Virus record (IMG/VR): IMGVR_UViG_3300019889_000166
Location: 1-64,000 of that record
Strand: one strand, 5' to 3'
DNA length: 64,000 nt
From: a virus
A program made the position numbers and the translations under genes. The notes under the pieces were generated by a model that saw nothing but the letters and a program-made list of their open reading frames with translations, was not told the origin of the DNA and did no database searches. Positions 57,184 through 64,000 of the stretch are shown piece after piece; the first letter of the stretch is position 1; each line of letters opens with the position of its first letter.

Positions 57184-57629
57184 GCTGCTCTCCTCGCCCG
57201 GGCGTCGCGCGCCCACTGGTTTACGCAGGTCTTGCAGCGACGCTTCCCGTCGGTCGTCATCGAGGTGTTCTCCGGCGTGAACTCGTGGCCGCTCTTGCAT
57301 TCCGCCTTGGGGCGTTGCCGTCGCCGGTTCGCTCGCTGCTCCTGAGCGGTTGCCCAGCGACAGTTCTCCGGCGAGTAGCCACGGTCGTTGTCGGTGCGGT
57401 CGAGGGACCGGCCGGCCGGCCGTTCGCCCATGTCTGCAACGAAGTTCCAGAAGTCCTCACGCCACCGATCGCAGACGGTGATCCCCCGCCCGCCGTAGTC
57501 GGCAAAGCGGGCATGATTCGGGCTCGAGCAGCGCCGGACCATGTCGTTGTACGTGTGGTAGAGCGGGTGCTCCGTCTTGCCGCCGCGCCAGTTGGGGTTC
57601 GTCGCTCCGTGGTGGCTCTTGTTGCTCAC
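57180..57629 (-). CDS. HNH-like endonuclease / DNA-binding protein (149 aa)
   Basis: Contains LYHTYNDMVRRCSSPNHARF, ADYGGRGITVCDRW, SLDRTDNDRGYSPENCRWAT and EQRANRR, the pattern of phage HNH-3-type or AP2-linked homing endonucleases. A C-terminal C-x-x-C finger (AECKSGHEFTPENTS; RRCKTCVNQWARD) is added. It lies between RecT and the exonuclease, a common homing position. Confidence 0.75.
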   Translation of the reverse strand: MSNKSHHGATNPNWRGGKTEHPLYHTYNDMVRRCSSPNHARFADYGGRGITVCDRWREDFWNFVADMGERPAGRSLDRTDNDRGYSPENCRWATAQEQRANRRRQRPKAECKSGHEFTPENTSMTTDGKRRCKTCVNQWARDARARRAA

Positions 57630-58492
57630 GACTGGCCGCCGCCGTTCTGCCAGGCGTCGTCTGCAGCGATCGCGTCGTCGTCCACGAGTTCGGCCTGCAG
57701 CACCTCACCCGTCGGGGTAGTCAGGGTGCCTTCGGCTTGCGGGACCTGCCGGGCCGCAGCGGGCGCCACCTGCGGCCGCTCGGCTGCCACGTCCCGCACC
57801 GCACGCAACTGCTCACGGATGTACTCGGCGGACGTCGGGACCCACTTGGCGAGCTGGCGGGCGGCCGACTTCAGCCACATCGCCTCTTCGCTCGTGGTCC
57901 ACGGCGAGTAGTCCGACCGGGCGGAAGCGGACTTCGACTTGATCTCGTTGATCCGCGACCGGTTGAGGACGACGACCTTGGAGGTCGCGCCGCCCTTCAT
58001 GATCGCGTAGGCATAGACCAGCTTCAGCTTGCCGCGGTCGTCGGCATCCCAGTCGATCTCGTGGATCGGGCGCTCGTCGCGGCCGGGCACGTAGGTGAAC
58101 TTGTCGTGCTCCCGCACCGCCTCGACGATCACCGAGGCGACCGCGCCGGCCCGGTACATCAGTTCGACGAGTCCCTGGTAGCCGGTGATCCCCATGATCT
58201 CTTTCGGGGCACCCTTCCGGGGCGACTGCGGCACCAGGTAGAACTGCTCGGTGCCGGGCTCCAGGCCGAGGCGGGCAGCGGTGAGCAGCGCGGCCATGAA
58301 CGCGCCGGTGTTGTTCGCGGCGGCCTCGGCGACCTTCGAGTCGCGGCGCAGTGCACCGACAGCGAGGCGGACCCACGTCTCGGGCTTGACGTGCGACGGG
58401 AGTACGTCGGCGAAGTCCTGGTGGTAGTGCTGGACGAGCGCGCCCGGGGAGTTGTCGCGGGTCGCGATTGCGTTGCTGACTGTCTCGGTCAT
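57626..58492 (-). CDS. recT: RecT-type single-strand annealing protein (288 aa)
   Basis: Matches the RecT/Redbeta family: LARTAARLGLEPGTEQFYLV-like core seen here as LTAARLGLEPGTEQFYLVPQ, then EIMGITGYQGLVELMYRAGA, KFTYVPGRDERPIHEIDWDA and SDYSPWTTSEEAMWLKSAAR. It anneals complementary single strands for recombination. It pairs with the YqaJ-type exonuclease gene immediately before it in transcription (four-base overlap). Confidence 0.92.
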   Translation of the reverse strand: MTETVSNAIATRDNSPGALVQHYHQDFADVLPSHVKPETWVRLAVGALRRDSKVAEAAANNTGAFMAALLTAARLGLEPGTEQFYLVPQSPRKGAPKEIMGITGYQGLVELMYRAGAVASVIVEAVREHDKFTYVPGRDERPIHEIDWDADDRGKLKLVYAYAIMKGGATSKVVVLNRSRINEIKSKSASARSDYSPWTTSEEAMWLKSAARQLAKWVPTSAEYIREQLRAVRDVAAERPQVAPAAARQVPQAEGTLTTPTGEVLQAELVDDDAIAADDAWQNGGGQS

Positions 58493-59421
58493 GCTGCTGC
58501 TTCCTTGTCTGCGTTGAGGTCTGGGAGGTTCTTGGCGGTGACGAGGTATGGGTGGCCGTCGCCGCGGGCTTGGCGGGTCGCGATCTTGTAGCCCTGCCAG
58601 AAGGCGGCCTGGGCGTTGCCCATCTCGTCGGCGACCGCGGACCTGGCTTTCTGCTCGACCGTCTTCGCTTCGGCCAGTTCGGCGCGGGCGATGAGGAAGT
58701 CGCGGGCGATCGCGTCGCTGAGGTCGATCGACTCGGGGTCGATGTCCGGGTGCATCTCGCGGACTGCCTTGTAGGTGGCGTCGTGTCCGTCGATCGACGG
58801 TGCCGTACCGGCATCGAGAGTTGCGAGGAACTCGACTGCGGCATCGCGGAGGATCTGCGCCTCGGCCGGGTCGTAGTCCACGCGGTACTCGCGGTAGTCC
58901 AATCCGGAGATGAGGACGGCGACGCTTGCCCACGGCAGCCCGAATGTGTCGAGGTACCAGAGCACCTGGGCGCGGACGTGGACGGGGATGCTGTCGGTGT
59001 CCTCGTCGCCCCACTTGTCGCCGAACGGTGAAGTCTTGACCTCGAGCAGCCCGATCGGCTCCTCACTGACGCCGAAGTCGACGTGCCAGATGAGGCCATC
59101 CGGGTTGGCGATCTGCCAGGGCCGCTCGAGGTTCCGGTAGGTGCCGGTCTTCAAGACGTGCAGGTCTTTGTGGCTGTCGCGGAACTTGTCAGCGACCGGC
59201 TCCTCCAGCCGTGTCCCCCACTCCATCTCCGGGGACTCCGCGACCGCTCCGATGAGGCCGGCCTTGCGGTGCCACAGGGAGTAGCGCGACTCGAACGGCG
59301 AGAGGCCCAGTACTGCCGGGATCTCACTGCCACCGAGACCGTGCGCCCGGGCGGCGTGCCAGTCCGGGGAGCCGGGCAGGAAGGTGCCGACGAGTTCGGC
59401 ATTTCCGATGCGCTCGGTCAT
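58489..59421 (-). CDS. YqaJ-type viral recombinase exonuclease (310 aa)
   Basis: The PD-(D/E)xK exonuclease core is visible: GLGGSEIPAVLGLSPFES, E73/E74 (GTRLEEPVADKF), D108 (ANPDGLIW), E127-x-K129 (LLEVKTS) and VRAQVLWYLDTFGLPWASVA. This family (lambda exonuclease-like) resects dsDNA to feed RecT. The C-terminal helical region (ELAEAKTVEQKARSAVADEM) is typical. It forms a classic recombination pair with the next gene. Confidence 0.9.
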   Translation of the reverse strand: MTERIGNAELVGTFLPGSPDWHAARAHGLGGSEIPAVLGLSPFESRYSLWHRKAGLIGAVAESPEMEWGTRLEEPVADKFRDSHKDLHVLKTGTYRNLERPWQIANPDGLIWHVDFGVSEEPIGLLEVKTSPFGDKWGDEDTDSIPVHVRAQVLWYLDTFGLPWASVAVLISGLDYREYRVDYDPAEAQILRDAAVEFLATLDAGTAPSIDGHDATYKAVREMHPDIDPESIDLSDAIARDFLIARAELAEAKTVEQKARSAVADEMGNAQAAFWQGYKIATRQARGDGHPYLVTAKNLPDLNADKEAAA

Positions 59422-59711
59422 GCGTCGTCACCCGGCTCAAGCGCCCAGCATTCGCGGCAGACGGGCTGCGGGCGGCCGTCGACCAGCATCAGGTCGGGTT
59501 GCCGGTCCTTGGCGGGGAACGGGTCGCCGCACAGCGTGCAGTCCTCGACGGGCGTGCAGTAAGGGCAGTCGATCCAGCCGTCGTGACCACGGACCTCCTG
59601 GCCACCCTCACCGCCACACTCGCCGCAGTTGACGGTGTAGACGACCCATTGGCCGATCGGGATGGTGGTCTGGTTGGCGACCTCGACGGTCGGCTCGGTG
59701 ACGATGCTCAT
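59418..59711 (-). CDS. Zinc-ribbon protein (97 aa)
   Basis: ATG at 59711. Four CxxC sets (NCGECGGEGG, DCPYCTP, DCTLCGDPF, VCRECWALE) give two likely zinc sites. Such short multi-ribbon proteins are abundant in this operon. Function unknown. Confidence 0.65.
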   Translation of the reverse strand: MSIVTEPTVEVANQTTIPIGQWVVYTVNCGECGGEGGQEVRGHDGWIDCPYCTPVEDCTLCGDPFPAKDRQPDLMLVDGRPQPVCRECWALEPGDDA

Positions 59712-60055
59712 GCGGCTGCCCCTCTCAGGCATTCGGTTTCGGCCCAGCGGAGGCTCATGGCGATGACGTGCTGGCCTTGGTCGTTGAAGGGCAGGTCCCA
59801 GCGGACGAGCGCGATGTCTTGGTCGCGTTCGATGCCGACGACTTCGCCGTGGCCGTACTCGGTGGCGTTGAGGTGGTCGTTGACCCTGAGCGGGGCGACG
59901 GCGGGGACGGTGATGCGGGCGAGGGCGTCGGCGACGACCTGCTTGATGTCTGCCGTGTCGTCGAGGCGGGCGACCTGCTCCATGGCGGCCTGGGCGATGC
60001 CGAGCAGCCGGAACGGGTGGTACTCCTCGGCGTGCGGGCGGGTGAGGGAGGTCAT
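59708..60055 (-). CDS. Hypothetical protein (115 aa)
   Basis: Helical first half (LLGIAQAAMEQVARLDDTAD) and a beta-rich end (VNDHLNATEYGHGEVVGIER; IALVRWDLPFNDQGQHVIAM) resembling a small SH3-like fold. Overlaps neighbours by four bases. Function unknown. Confidence 0.6.
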   Translation of the reverse strand: MTSLTRPHAEEYHPFRLLGIAQAAMEQVARLDDTADIKQVVADALARITVPAVAPLRVNDHLNATEYGHGEVVGIERDQDIALVRWDLPFNDQGQHVIAMSLRWAETECLRGAAA

Positions 60056-60393
60056 CGCGTGCCGCCCGTCTTGCGCTGCTTGCCTGCGGGGTGGCGGGCG
60101 ATGCAGGCTTCGAGCGCGCCCCGCTCGATCGGCTCGGCCGGGTACCGGTCGACGATCGGGGCGCACACCGCGCACCACACCTTCTCTGGGAGGGCCGGGT
60201 TCTCTTCGCAGCGGAGACAGGTGAAGCCGTCCGGGATGAACTCGACGGGCAGGTCAGCCAGCGCCTGCTCGTGCCAGCGCTCGTCGGAGGTGAGGTCGAA
60301 CGTGTCCCGGACCGCCTTATAGCGGAGGACGAACGCGACCACCGCGGCGGCGATCAGGAAGACGACGGCGAGGGCAATCGCTGCGGGGCTCAT
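60052..60393 (-). CDS. Membrane-anchored zinc-ribbon protein (113 aa)
   Basis: ATG at 60393. An N-terminal transmembrane helix (AIALAVVFLIAAAVVAFVL) is followed by FTCLRCEENPALPEKVWCAV and CAP, a CxxC...CxxC ribbon. The combination suggests a membrane-tethered sensor or scaffold; role unknown. Confidence 0.6.
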   Translation of the reverse strand: MSPAAIALAVVFLIAAAVVAFVLRYKAVRDTFDLTSDERWHEQALADLPVEFIPDGFTCLRCEENPALPEKVWCAVCAPIVDRYPAEPIERGALEACIARHPAGKQRKTGGTR

Positions 60394-60578
60394 CGGCCAG
60401 CCTCTTCCTGACGGACGATGCCGAGCAGGTCGCGAGTCCATGACCCGTCGGGCTGCTTCACATAGCCACGGATCTCGGCGTCCATCTGGGCGAGGTCGCG
60501 GAGCGCCAGGCCGATGCGGCGAGCCTTGGCTTTCGCGGCGCGGCGACGCTGACGAGCGGCGCGGATGCGGGCGATCAC
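60390..60578 (-). CDS. Small basic protein (62 aa)
   Basis: GTG at 60578 overlaps the preceding stop. Very basic start (RIRAARQRRRAAKAKARRIG) then a helical acidic end. Possibly nucleic-acid binding. Function unknown. Confidence 0.5.
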   Translation of the reverse strand: MIARIRAARQRRRAAKAKARRIGLALRDLAQMDAEIRGYVKQPDGSWTRDLLGIVRQEEAGR

Positions 60579-60679
60579 GGGCGCAGGGTCAGGTAGATGG
60601 CGGCGCCGAGGATGGCGGCGACGAGGATCGCTCCGAGCACTGACGGGATCGCGGCCTTCGCCTGGGTGGTGAACTTCAT
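60575..60679 (-). CDS. 34-residue membrane peptide
   Basis: ATG at 60679 preceded by AGGAGCAGCATCTC. Peptide MKFTTQAKAAIPSVLGAILV continues AAILGAAIYLTLRP: one transmembrane helix. Its stop overlaps the next GTG. Role unknown. Confidence 0.5.
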   Translation of the reverse strand: MKFTTQAKAAIPSVLGAILVAAILGAAIYLTLRP

Positions 60680-60701
60680 GAGATGCTGCTCCTGTCTGAT
60701 T

Positions 60702-60733
60702 CCCCCGGTTCTTGCTTGGCGGCGAGCCGGGGG
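60702..60733 (-). terminator. Weak hairpin inside the early operon
   Basis: A seven-base stem CCCCCGG (60702-60708) / CCGGGGG (60727-60733) with an 18-base loop lies after the gene at 60750. It could attenuate transcription entering the rest of the early operon. Confidence 0.3.
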
Positions 60734-60749
60734 TTCGGTCTGTCTGGGG

Positions 60750-60986
60750 TCAGGACGCCTTGGCGGCGCGAGCCTTGGCTGACTTCTGCTGGAGCCGGAG
60801 GTAGTACGCCTTGCGGTACGCCGCGACGGCCTTCGCTCGGGTCTCCGGATCCATCAGCCCGTCCGGGTCGACTGCCTGCTCGAACTTCCGCTCGAGCCCT
60901 TCGCGGGCCGCGCGGGTGCGGGCGGAGCGATTCGTCTCCTGCGCCCATCCCTCAAGCGCTGCGATCTGGTGCGGGACGCTGGTCAT
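60750..60986 (-). CDS. Hypothetical helical protein (78 aa)
   Basis: Highly helical basic protein (LEGWAQETNRSARTRAAREG; AYRKAYYLRLQQKSAKARAA) of a type frequent in actinophage early regions. Overlaps the Cro-like gene by four bases. Probably nucleic-acid associated; unproven. Confidence 0.6.
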   Translation of the reverse strand: MTSVPHQIAALEGWAQETNRSARTRAAREGLERKFEQAVDPDGLMDPETRAKAVAAYRKAYYLRLQQKSAKARAAKAS

Positions 60987-61276
60987 GCTGCCTTCTGTCG
61001 CTTGCTGCTGTGCGCAGTATCGCTTGACAGTCGGGTCACGAAAAGATCATTGAGGGGGACCTTGAAGTACTCCGCGATGCGGAGAGCAGGGTCGGGCTGG
61101 ATGCTTTTGATCTCACCCCGCAGGATGCGACCGAGGTACGAGTGCGAGCTCCAGCCGGCGATTGCGGCGAGGTCGCGCTGGTTAATGCCTCGGATGACCA
61201 TCAACGTCACGATCTTCTTCGGATCGAGCACTTTCATGTACAGCTCCGGAAGCTTGGTGCGAGTGGGTCGGCTCAC
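60983..61276 (-). CDS. Cro-like HTH regulator (97 aa)
   Basis: GTG at 61276 with an AAGGAGATACA ribosome site. Residues about 20-75 are an XRE HTH (KIVTLMVIRGINQRDLAAIA; GWSSHSYLGRILRGEIKSIQ). It is the first gene of the early leftward operon, divergent from the repressor at 61522, exactly the Cro position. It likely binds the GGGCAC operators upstream. Confidence 0.8.
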   Translation of the reverse strand: MSRPTRTKLPELYMKVLDPKKIVTLMVIRGINQRDLAAIAGWSSHSYLGRILRGEIKSIQPDPALRIAEYFKVPLNDLFVTRLSSDTAHSSKRQKAA

Positions 61277-61290
61277 TGTATCTCCTTGGT

Positions 61291-61348
61291 GGGCACTGTG
61301 TCCAGTGACACTCCTCAGAGTGTGCGGGCACGGTGCCCAAAATGTCAA
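61291..61348. promoter_or_regulatory. Lysogeny switch operators and leftward early promoter
   Basis: The leftward promoter has TTGACA (complement of 61343-61348) and a weak CACACT -10 (complement of 61319-61324) at 18 bp. A perfect palindrome GGGCACGGTGCCC (61326-61338) lies between them and a related GGGCACTGTGTCC (61291-61303) just downstream. Extra GTGCCC half-sites occur at 61422-61427 and 61447-61452 on the repressor side. This is the layout of a repressor/Cro switch. Confidence 0.6.
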
Positions 61349-61521
61349 CAAGTTCTCTTCCGGAAACCGCAAGCAGGCAGCGGGGCAGGTGGTTTCGGCG
61401 CGTCGAGTGGTCGATACAGTGGTGCCCATGGATGTGCTCAGTGCCGGTGCCCAGCCTGTTAGGCGAAGCGCGGCAGTAGAGGGAGCATGTTGTCCAACGG
61501 GGTCACAGAAGGGTCGAGCCT

Positions 61522-61959
61522 ATGGGGTTGTTGTGGGACCTCATCCAGAAGCACATCGACAATGCGCCGTATCCGCCGTCGGAGCGGCAGGTGGCGCACA
61601 AGCTGGGGGTATCGCCGAACGCGTTGCGGTTCTGGCGGGATCCGAAGAAGCTCCCTTCGCGGGAGAACCTGCAGGCGATCGCGGACCTGGTCGGGGTGCG
61701 GTACTCGGTGGTGCTGGACGCTGCGCTGCACGACACCGGCTACCACGAGGAGAGTCGGGTCATTCACCTGCGCCCGCGGCCGGCTAGCACAATCGAGGCC
61801 GACCTGCGAGCCGAGGAACTGAGCCTGGCCGAGTTGCCCGACGTGCCAGGTGCGGAGCGTAAGCGCGCCGAGCTTCAGGCCCGCGTAGACCTCCTGCGGG
61901 CAGAGTTGAGTTCGTCACGTCGAGCTACTGGCGAGTCTGATTCTGTTGCCAAGTTGTGA
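61522..61959 (+). CDS. Immunity repressor-like HTH protein (145 aa)
   Basis: Residues about 20-62 form an XRE HTH (SERQVAHKLGVSPNALRFWR; SRENLQAIADLVGVRYSVVL). The C-terminal part is helical (ELPDVPGAERKRAELQARVD) and has no LexA-type peptidase, so induction is not by self-cleavage. It is divergent from the Cro-like gene, with operators between, which fits the phage repressor. The leader from 61421 carries GTGCCC half-sites. Confidence 0.75.
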   Translation: MGLLWDLIQKHIDNAPYPPSERQVAHKLGVSPNALRFWRDPKKLPSRENLQAIADLVGVRYSVVLDAALHDTGYHEESRVIHLRPRPASTIEADLRAEELSLAELPDVPGAERKRAELQARVDLLRAELSSSRRATGESDSVAKL

Positions 61960-62111
61960 CGTGGCGAGCTGTAGCGGATGCCCCCGTATGAACGATCAAC
62001 TAGCGACCAGACACCGGTCGTCCGACCTCAAGCGGATGACACCACAGAAACCGTCCGACCAGTGCCTGGCGCAACTATCTAACGGGCGACATGGGGAAAG
62101 GTGACGGAACT

Positions 62112-62447
62112 GTGGCAAGAAGAATCAAGCTGGGGAGCAAGATCGTGTTGCCGCTGGACGCCCTGGGGGGGTACGTCCTGTCAGTGTGTCTGCTGGCTGT
62201 CGGTGGCGCGCAGCCATGGGGTACCGCTCTACGTGCACCGCTGATGCTGGTCGGGGTCGTAGTGTTCCTGGCCGGCGCGGTTGCACACATCTTGGACAAG
62301 CAGGACAGGATGAACGACGCGCTGGCCGAGAAGATCGATCACTCGGTGGGCGACGTGTGGGATGCGGGGGAGCGAGCTGGTGTGCGGCATGCGGCGCTGG
62401 AGGTGCCGGCGTTGTCGGTGGTGCCTGATGTGGTACCGCGGCGATGA
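62112..62447 (+). CDS. Two-helix membrane protein near repressor (111 aa)
   Basis: GTG at 62112 is preferred because AAAGGTGA lies seven bases upstream; the ATG at 62091 has a poor site. Two transmembrane helices (about 13-32 and 40-60) precede a soluble tail (RMNDALAEKIDHSVGDVWDA). Four-base overlap with the next gene. Membrane proteins here often serve immunity or exclusion; unproven. Confidence 0.6.
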   Translation: MARRIKLGSKIVLPLDALGGYVLSVCLLAVGGAQPWGTALRAPLMLVGVVVFLAGAVAHILDKQDRMNDALAEKIDHSVGDVWDAGERAGVRHAALEVPALSVVPDVVPRR

Positions 62448-62905
62448 GTGACTGGGCGGGGTTCCCGGATGGGCGTAACACCCGGGAACCCCTGCACTGG
62501 AGGCGGGGGCGTTGGTTGCTGACGCTAACAGGAACGCTGGCTTTTCTGTTGATTGTTGCCGGTTGCAACGGTGACGGTTCTGCGTCGGTTTCCGGTCCAC
62601 CTCAGGTGACGTTCTTCGCGGAGGGATCGGGTACGGCGGCGGGCGCGGTGACGATGCAGACGGAGAAGGGCGGCGTGATCCAGAAGGACGTGGCGCTGCC
62701 GATGACGAACACCTCCACCGGCCAGCCCGGCATCGGGTCGGACAAGTTCAAGCGGGGCGATCAGCTGTCGATCGTGCTGGTGAACAAGGAGGGCGGCGGT
62801 TCGGTGACGTGCCGGATCGAGGTCGACGGCAAGGTGATCGACGAGGCCACCTCGAGCGGCGCCTACAAGGTAGTGACGTGTCGGGGGAAGGTCCCGGCCA
62901 GCTAG
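62444..62905 (+). CDS. MmpS-like lipoprotein in immunity region (153 aa)
   Basis: A transmembrane/lipobox segment (LLTLTGTLAFLLIVAGCNGD) gives a lipid-anchored Cys near residue 41. The rest resembles the MmpS-type beta domain (VTFFAEGSGTAAGAVTMQTE; VALPMTNTSTG; GSVTCRIEVDGKVIDEAT). Prophages of actinomycetes often express such lipoproteins from the immunity region to exclude related phages. Function here inferred from position. Confidence 0.65.
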   Translation: MSDWAGFPDGRNTREPLHWRRGRWLLTLTGTLAFLLIVAGCNGDGSASVSGPPQVTFFAEGSGTAAGAVTMQTEKGGVIQKDVALPMTNTSTGQPGIGSDKFKRGDQLSIVLVNKEGGGSVTCRIEVDGKVIDEATSSGAYKVVTCRGKVPAS

Positions 62906-62910
62906 TACAG

Positions 62911-62955
62911 ATTCAAGCCGCGCGGCCCCGGACCCCGGTCGCGCAAGGCTTGGAT
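62911..62955. terminator. Hairpin between convergent lipoprotein and integrase genes
   Basis: Outer arms ATTCAAGCC (62911-62919) and GGCTTGGAT (62947-62955) pair with one G-T, and inner arms GCGCG (62920-62924) and CGCGC (62940-62944) extend the stem. It lies exactly between two converging genes. Confidence 0.6.
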
Positions 62956-62962
62956 CCGGGCG

Positions 62963-63850
62963 TCAGAGATCTCCGAGGTTGAGCCGCTTGGCTTCCTCGG
63001 CCGCCCGGGCGGATGCCGTAGCCCTGGTGTAGCGATCCAGCATCGAGCGCTGAGTCCAGCCCGCTTGGGCCATGAGACCGCCCTCGGAGCCACCCGCAGA
63101 CAGCCACCTGGTGGCCGACGTGTGCCTGAGTAGGTGCGGGTGGAATCGGTCGATGCCTGCGTGCCGAGCTCGGCGACCCAGTGCGTCCCAGAGGCCGGAG
63201 TAGCGCAGTGGCGCGCCGCGTTCCCCGAGCCACAGGTCGGGCAGCTCTGCGAGCTTGTGGGTGCGGCGGATGCGGAGGTACCGGTCGATGGCCTGGGAGG
63301 TCTTGGGGCCGATGCTGGCGATCCGGCCGCGGCCGCTCTTGGTTTTGCGGAGGGTGACGATCCCGCTGGGGAGGTCAATGTCGATGGGGTGGTGCATGCC
63401 GACGACCTCGCCGGCGCGGGCGCTGGTCTCGACCATCATCCGCATGATGGCCATGTCTCGCCGGTCGATGAACGCGCGGCCGTCGCAGGCTTTGAACAGG
63501 GCGAGCAGTTCGTCGTCAGTGAGTGGCTCGAGCACCTTCTCTGACAGCTTGGGGGGCTTGACGCCGAGGAGCGGGTCAGTGGCCTGTTCTTCCTCGTCGA
63601 GGAGCCAGGCGCTGAAGCGTTTGAGGGCGAGCTGTCGGCTCATGGCGGTGGAGGCCTCGGCGCCGCTGTCGAGCATGGCAGCGATCCAGGCAGCGGCTTG
63701 GCGGCGGTCGATGATCGCGGGTCGGTCTTGCTGGTGGCACCAGGCGAGGTATGCGGTGACTCCGGCGCGGTAGCTCTTGAGGGTTGCGGGCGCCTTCTTC
63801 TCTGCCGTGAGCGTGACCATCCATGACTCGAGCAGGTCCGTGAGGTTCAT
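62963..63850 (-). CDS. int: Tyrosine recombinase / prophage integrase (295 aa)
   Basis: ATG at 63850 is chosen; the frame stays open upstream but overlaps another small gene. N-terminal SAM-like domain (APATLKSYRAGVTAYLAWCH). Catalytic residues R145 (TSARAGEVV), K169 or K171 (RKTKSGRGR), H239-x-x-R242 (HLLRHTSA), W265 (AGWTQRS in place of the usual His) and Y274 (MLDRYTRA). It is the last phage-side gene in the window, beside the immunity region, so it is most likely the prophage integrase. Confidence 0.93.
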   Translation of the reverse strand: MNLTDLLESWMVTLTAEKKAPATLKSYRAGVTAYLAWCHQQDRPAIIDRRQAAAWIAAMLDSGAEASTAMSRQLALKRFSAWLLDEEEQATDPLLGVKPPKLSEKVLEPLTDDELLALFKACDGRAFIDRRDMAIMRMMVETSARAGEVVGMHHPIDIDLPSGIVTLRKTKSGRGRIASIGPKTSQAIDRYLRIRRTHKLAELPDLWLGERGAPLRYSGLWDALGRRARHAGIDRFHPHLLRHTSATRWLSAGGSEGGLMAQAGWTQRSMLDRYTRATASARAAEEAKRLNLGDL

Positions 63851-63855
63851 CGCGG

Positions 63856-63990
63856 TCACGAGAGGGTCGCCCGAAGCTCGTCTGCCTTGCGCTGCGATTC
63901 GATCTGCTGTGGCGTCGGCCTGTCCCAACCAAGCAGATGTCTGACCACTAAAGCCACATGGTCGGACATCGCAAACCATTCTCCGTGCAT
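63856..63990 (-). CDS. Small protein before integrase (44 aa or longer)
   Basis: The frame from an ATG at 63990 ends at 63856, five bases before the integrase start. Peptide MHGEWFAMSDHVALVVRHLL then GWDRPTPQQIESQRKADELR. The frame is still open toward the window edge, so the true start may lie outside. It could be an excisionase fragment or other accessory; no HTH is certain. Confidence 0.45.
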   Translation of the reverse strand: MHGEWFAMSDHVALVVRHLLGWDRPTPQQIESQRKADELRATLS

Positions 63991-64000
63991 GCGATCGCGG

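Noticed and set aside
61428-61521. Leaderless small frame starting MDVLSAGAQPVRRS before the repressor
   Set aside because: It runs out of frame into the repressor gene with no ribosome site, and the TACAGT before it lacks a good -35.

Overview
The window is a mosaic of mobile DNA from a high-GC actinomycete. The GC-rich codon use, frequent GTG starts, four-base ATGA/GTGA gene overlaps and actinomycete-specific families (a TraB-type translocase, a DUF2637/Spd-type membrane protein, GntR/UTRA regulators) all point there. I cannot name the genus, and I see no ordinary host housekeeping gene: both edges are still inside mobile-type DNA.

Left module (1 to about 13.15 kb) looks like an actinomycete integrative and conjugative element. 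It has a truncated GntR regulator at the left edge with a strong operator-like palindrome beside it, a rightward chain of small genes ending in a tyrosine integrase (2961-3917), and a second GntR/UTRA regulator (4859-5677). A rightward transfer operon follows: small genes, Spd-like membrane proteins (6729-9159), a TraB/FtsK-type dsDNA translocase (9329-11332), an excisionase-like HTH gene (11972-12190) and a secreted protein (12273-13016). No replication initiator is visible in this part.

Right module (about 13.2 to beyond 63.99 kb) is a complete siphovirus-type prophage read leftward. From the left it has lysis (holin, amidase endolysin, collagen-like membrane protein), tail fibre and baseplate, tape measure, frameshifted tail chaperone, tail tube, head-tail connectors, HK97-type capsid, protease/scaffold, MuF, portal and terminase (13210-41326). 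Next comes a long early operon (41331-61276) with many small Cys-rich proteins, a putative replication protein beside an iteron-like array, nucleases, DUF5131, a RuvC-like resolvase, a DnaN-like clamp, a DnaQ-like exonuclease, a RecT/YqaJ recombination pair and a Cro-like regulator. A divergent immunity region (61277-62905) carries a repressor, a membrane protein and a lipoprotein. A second tyrosine integrase (62963-63850) closes the prophage.

The two modules converge on one perfect 14-bp-stem terminator (13155-13188), so the transfer operon and the late phage operon run into each other. Either a prophage sits next to or inside a conjugative element, or this is one hybrid element carrying both virion and TraB-type transfer genes. 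The window alone does not decide, because the outer attachment sites are not visible.
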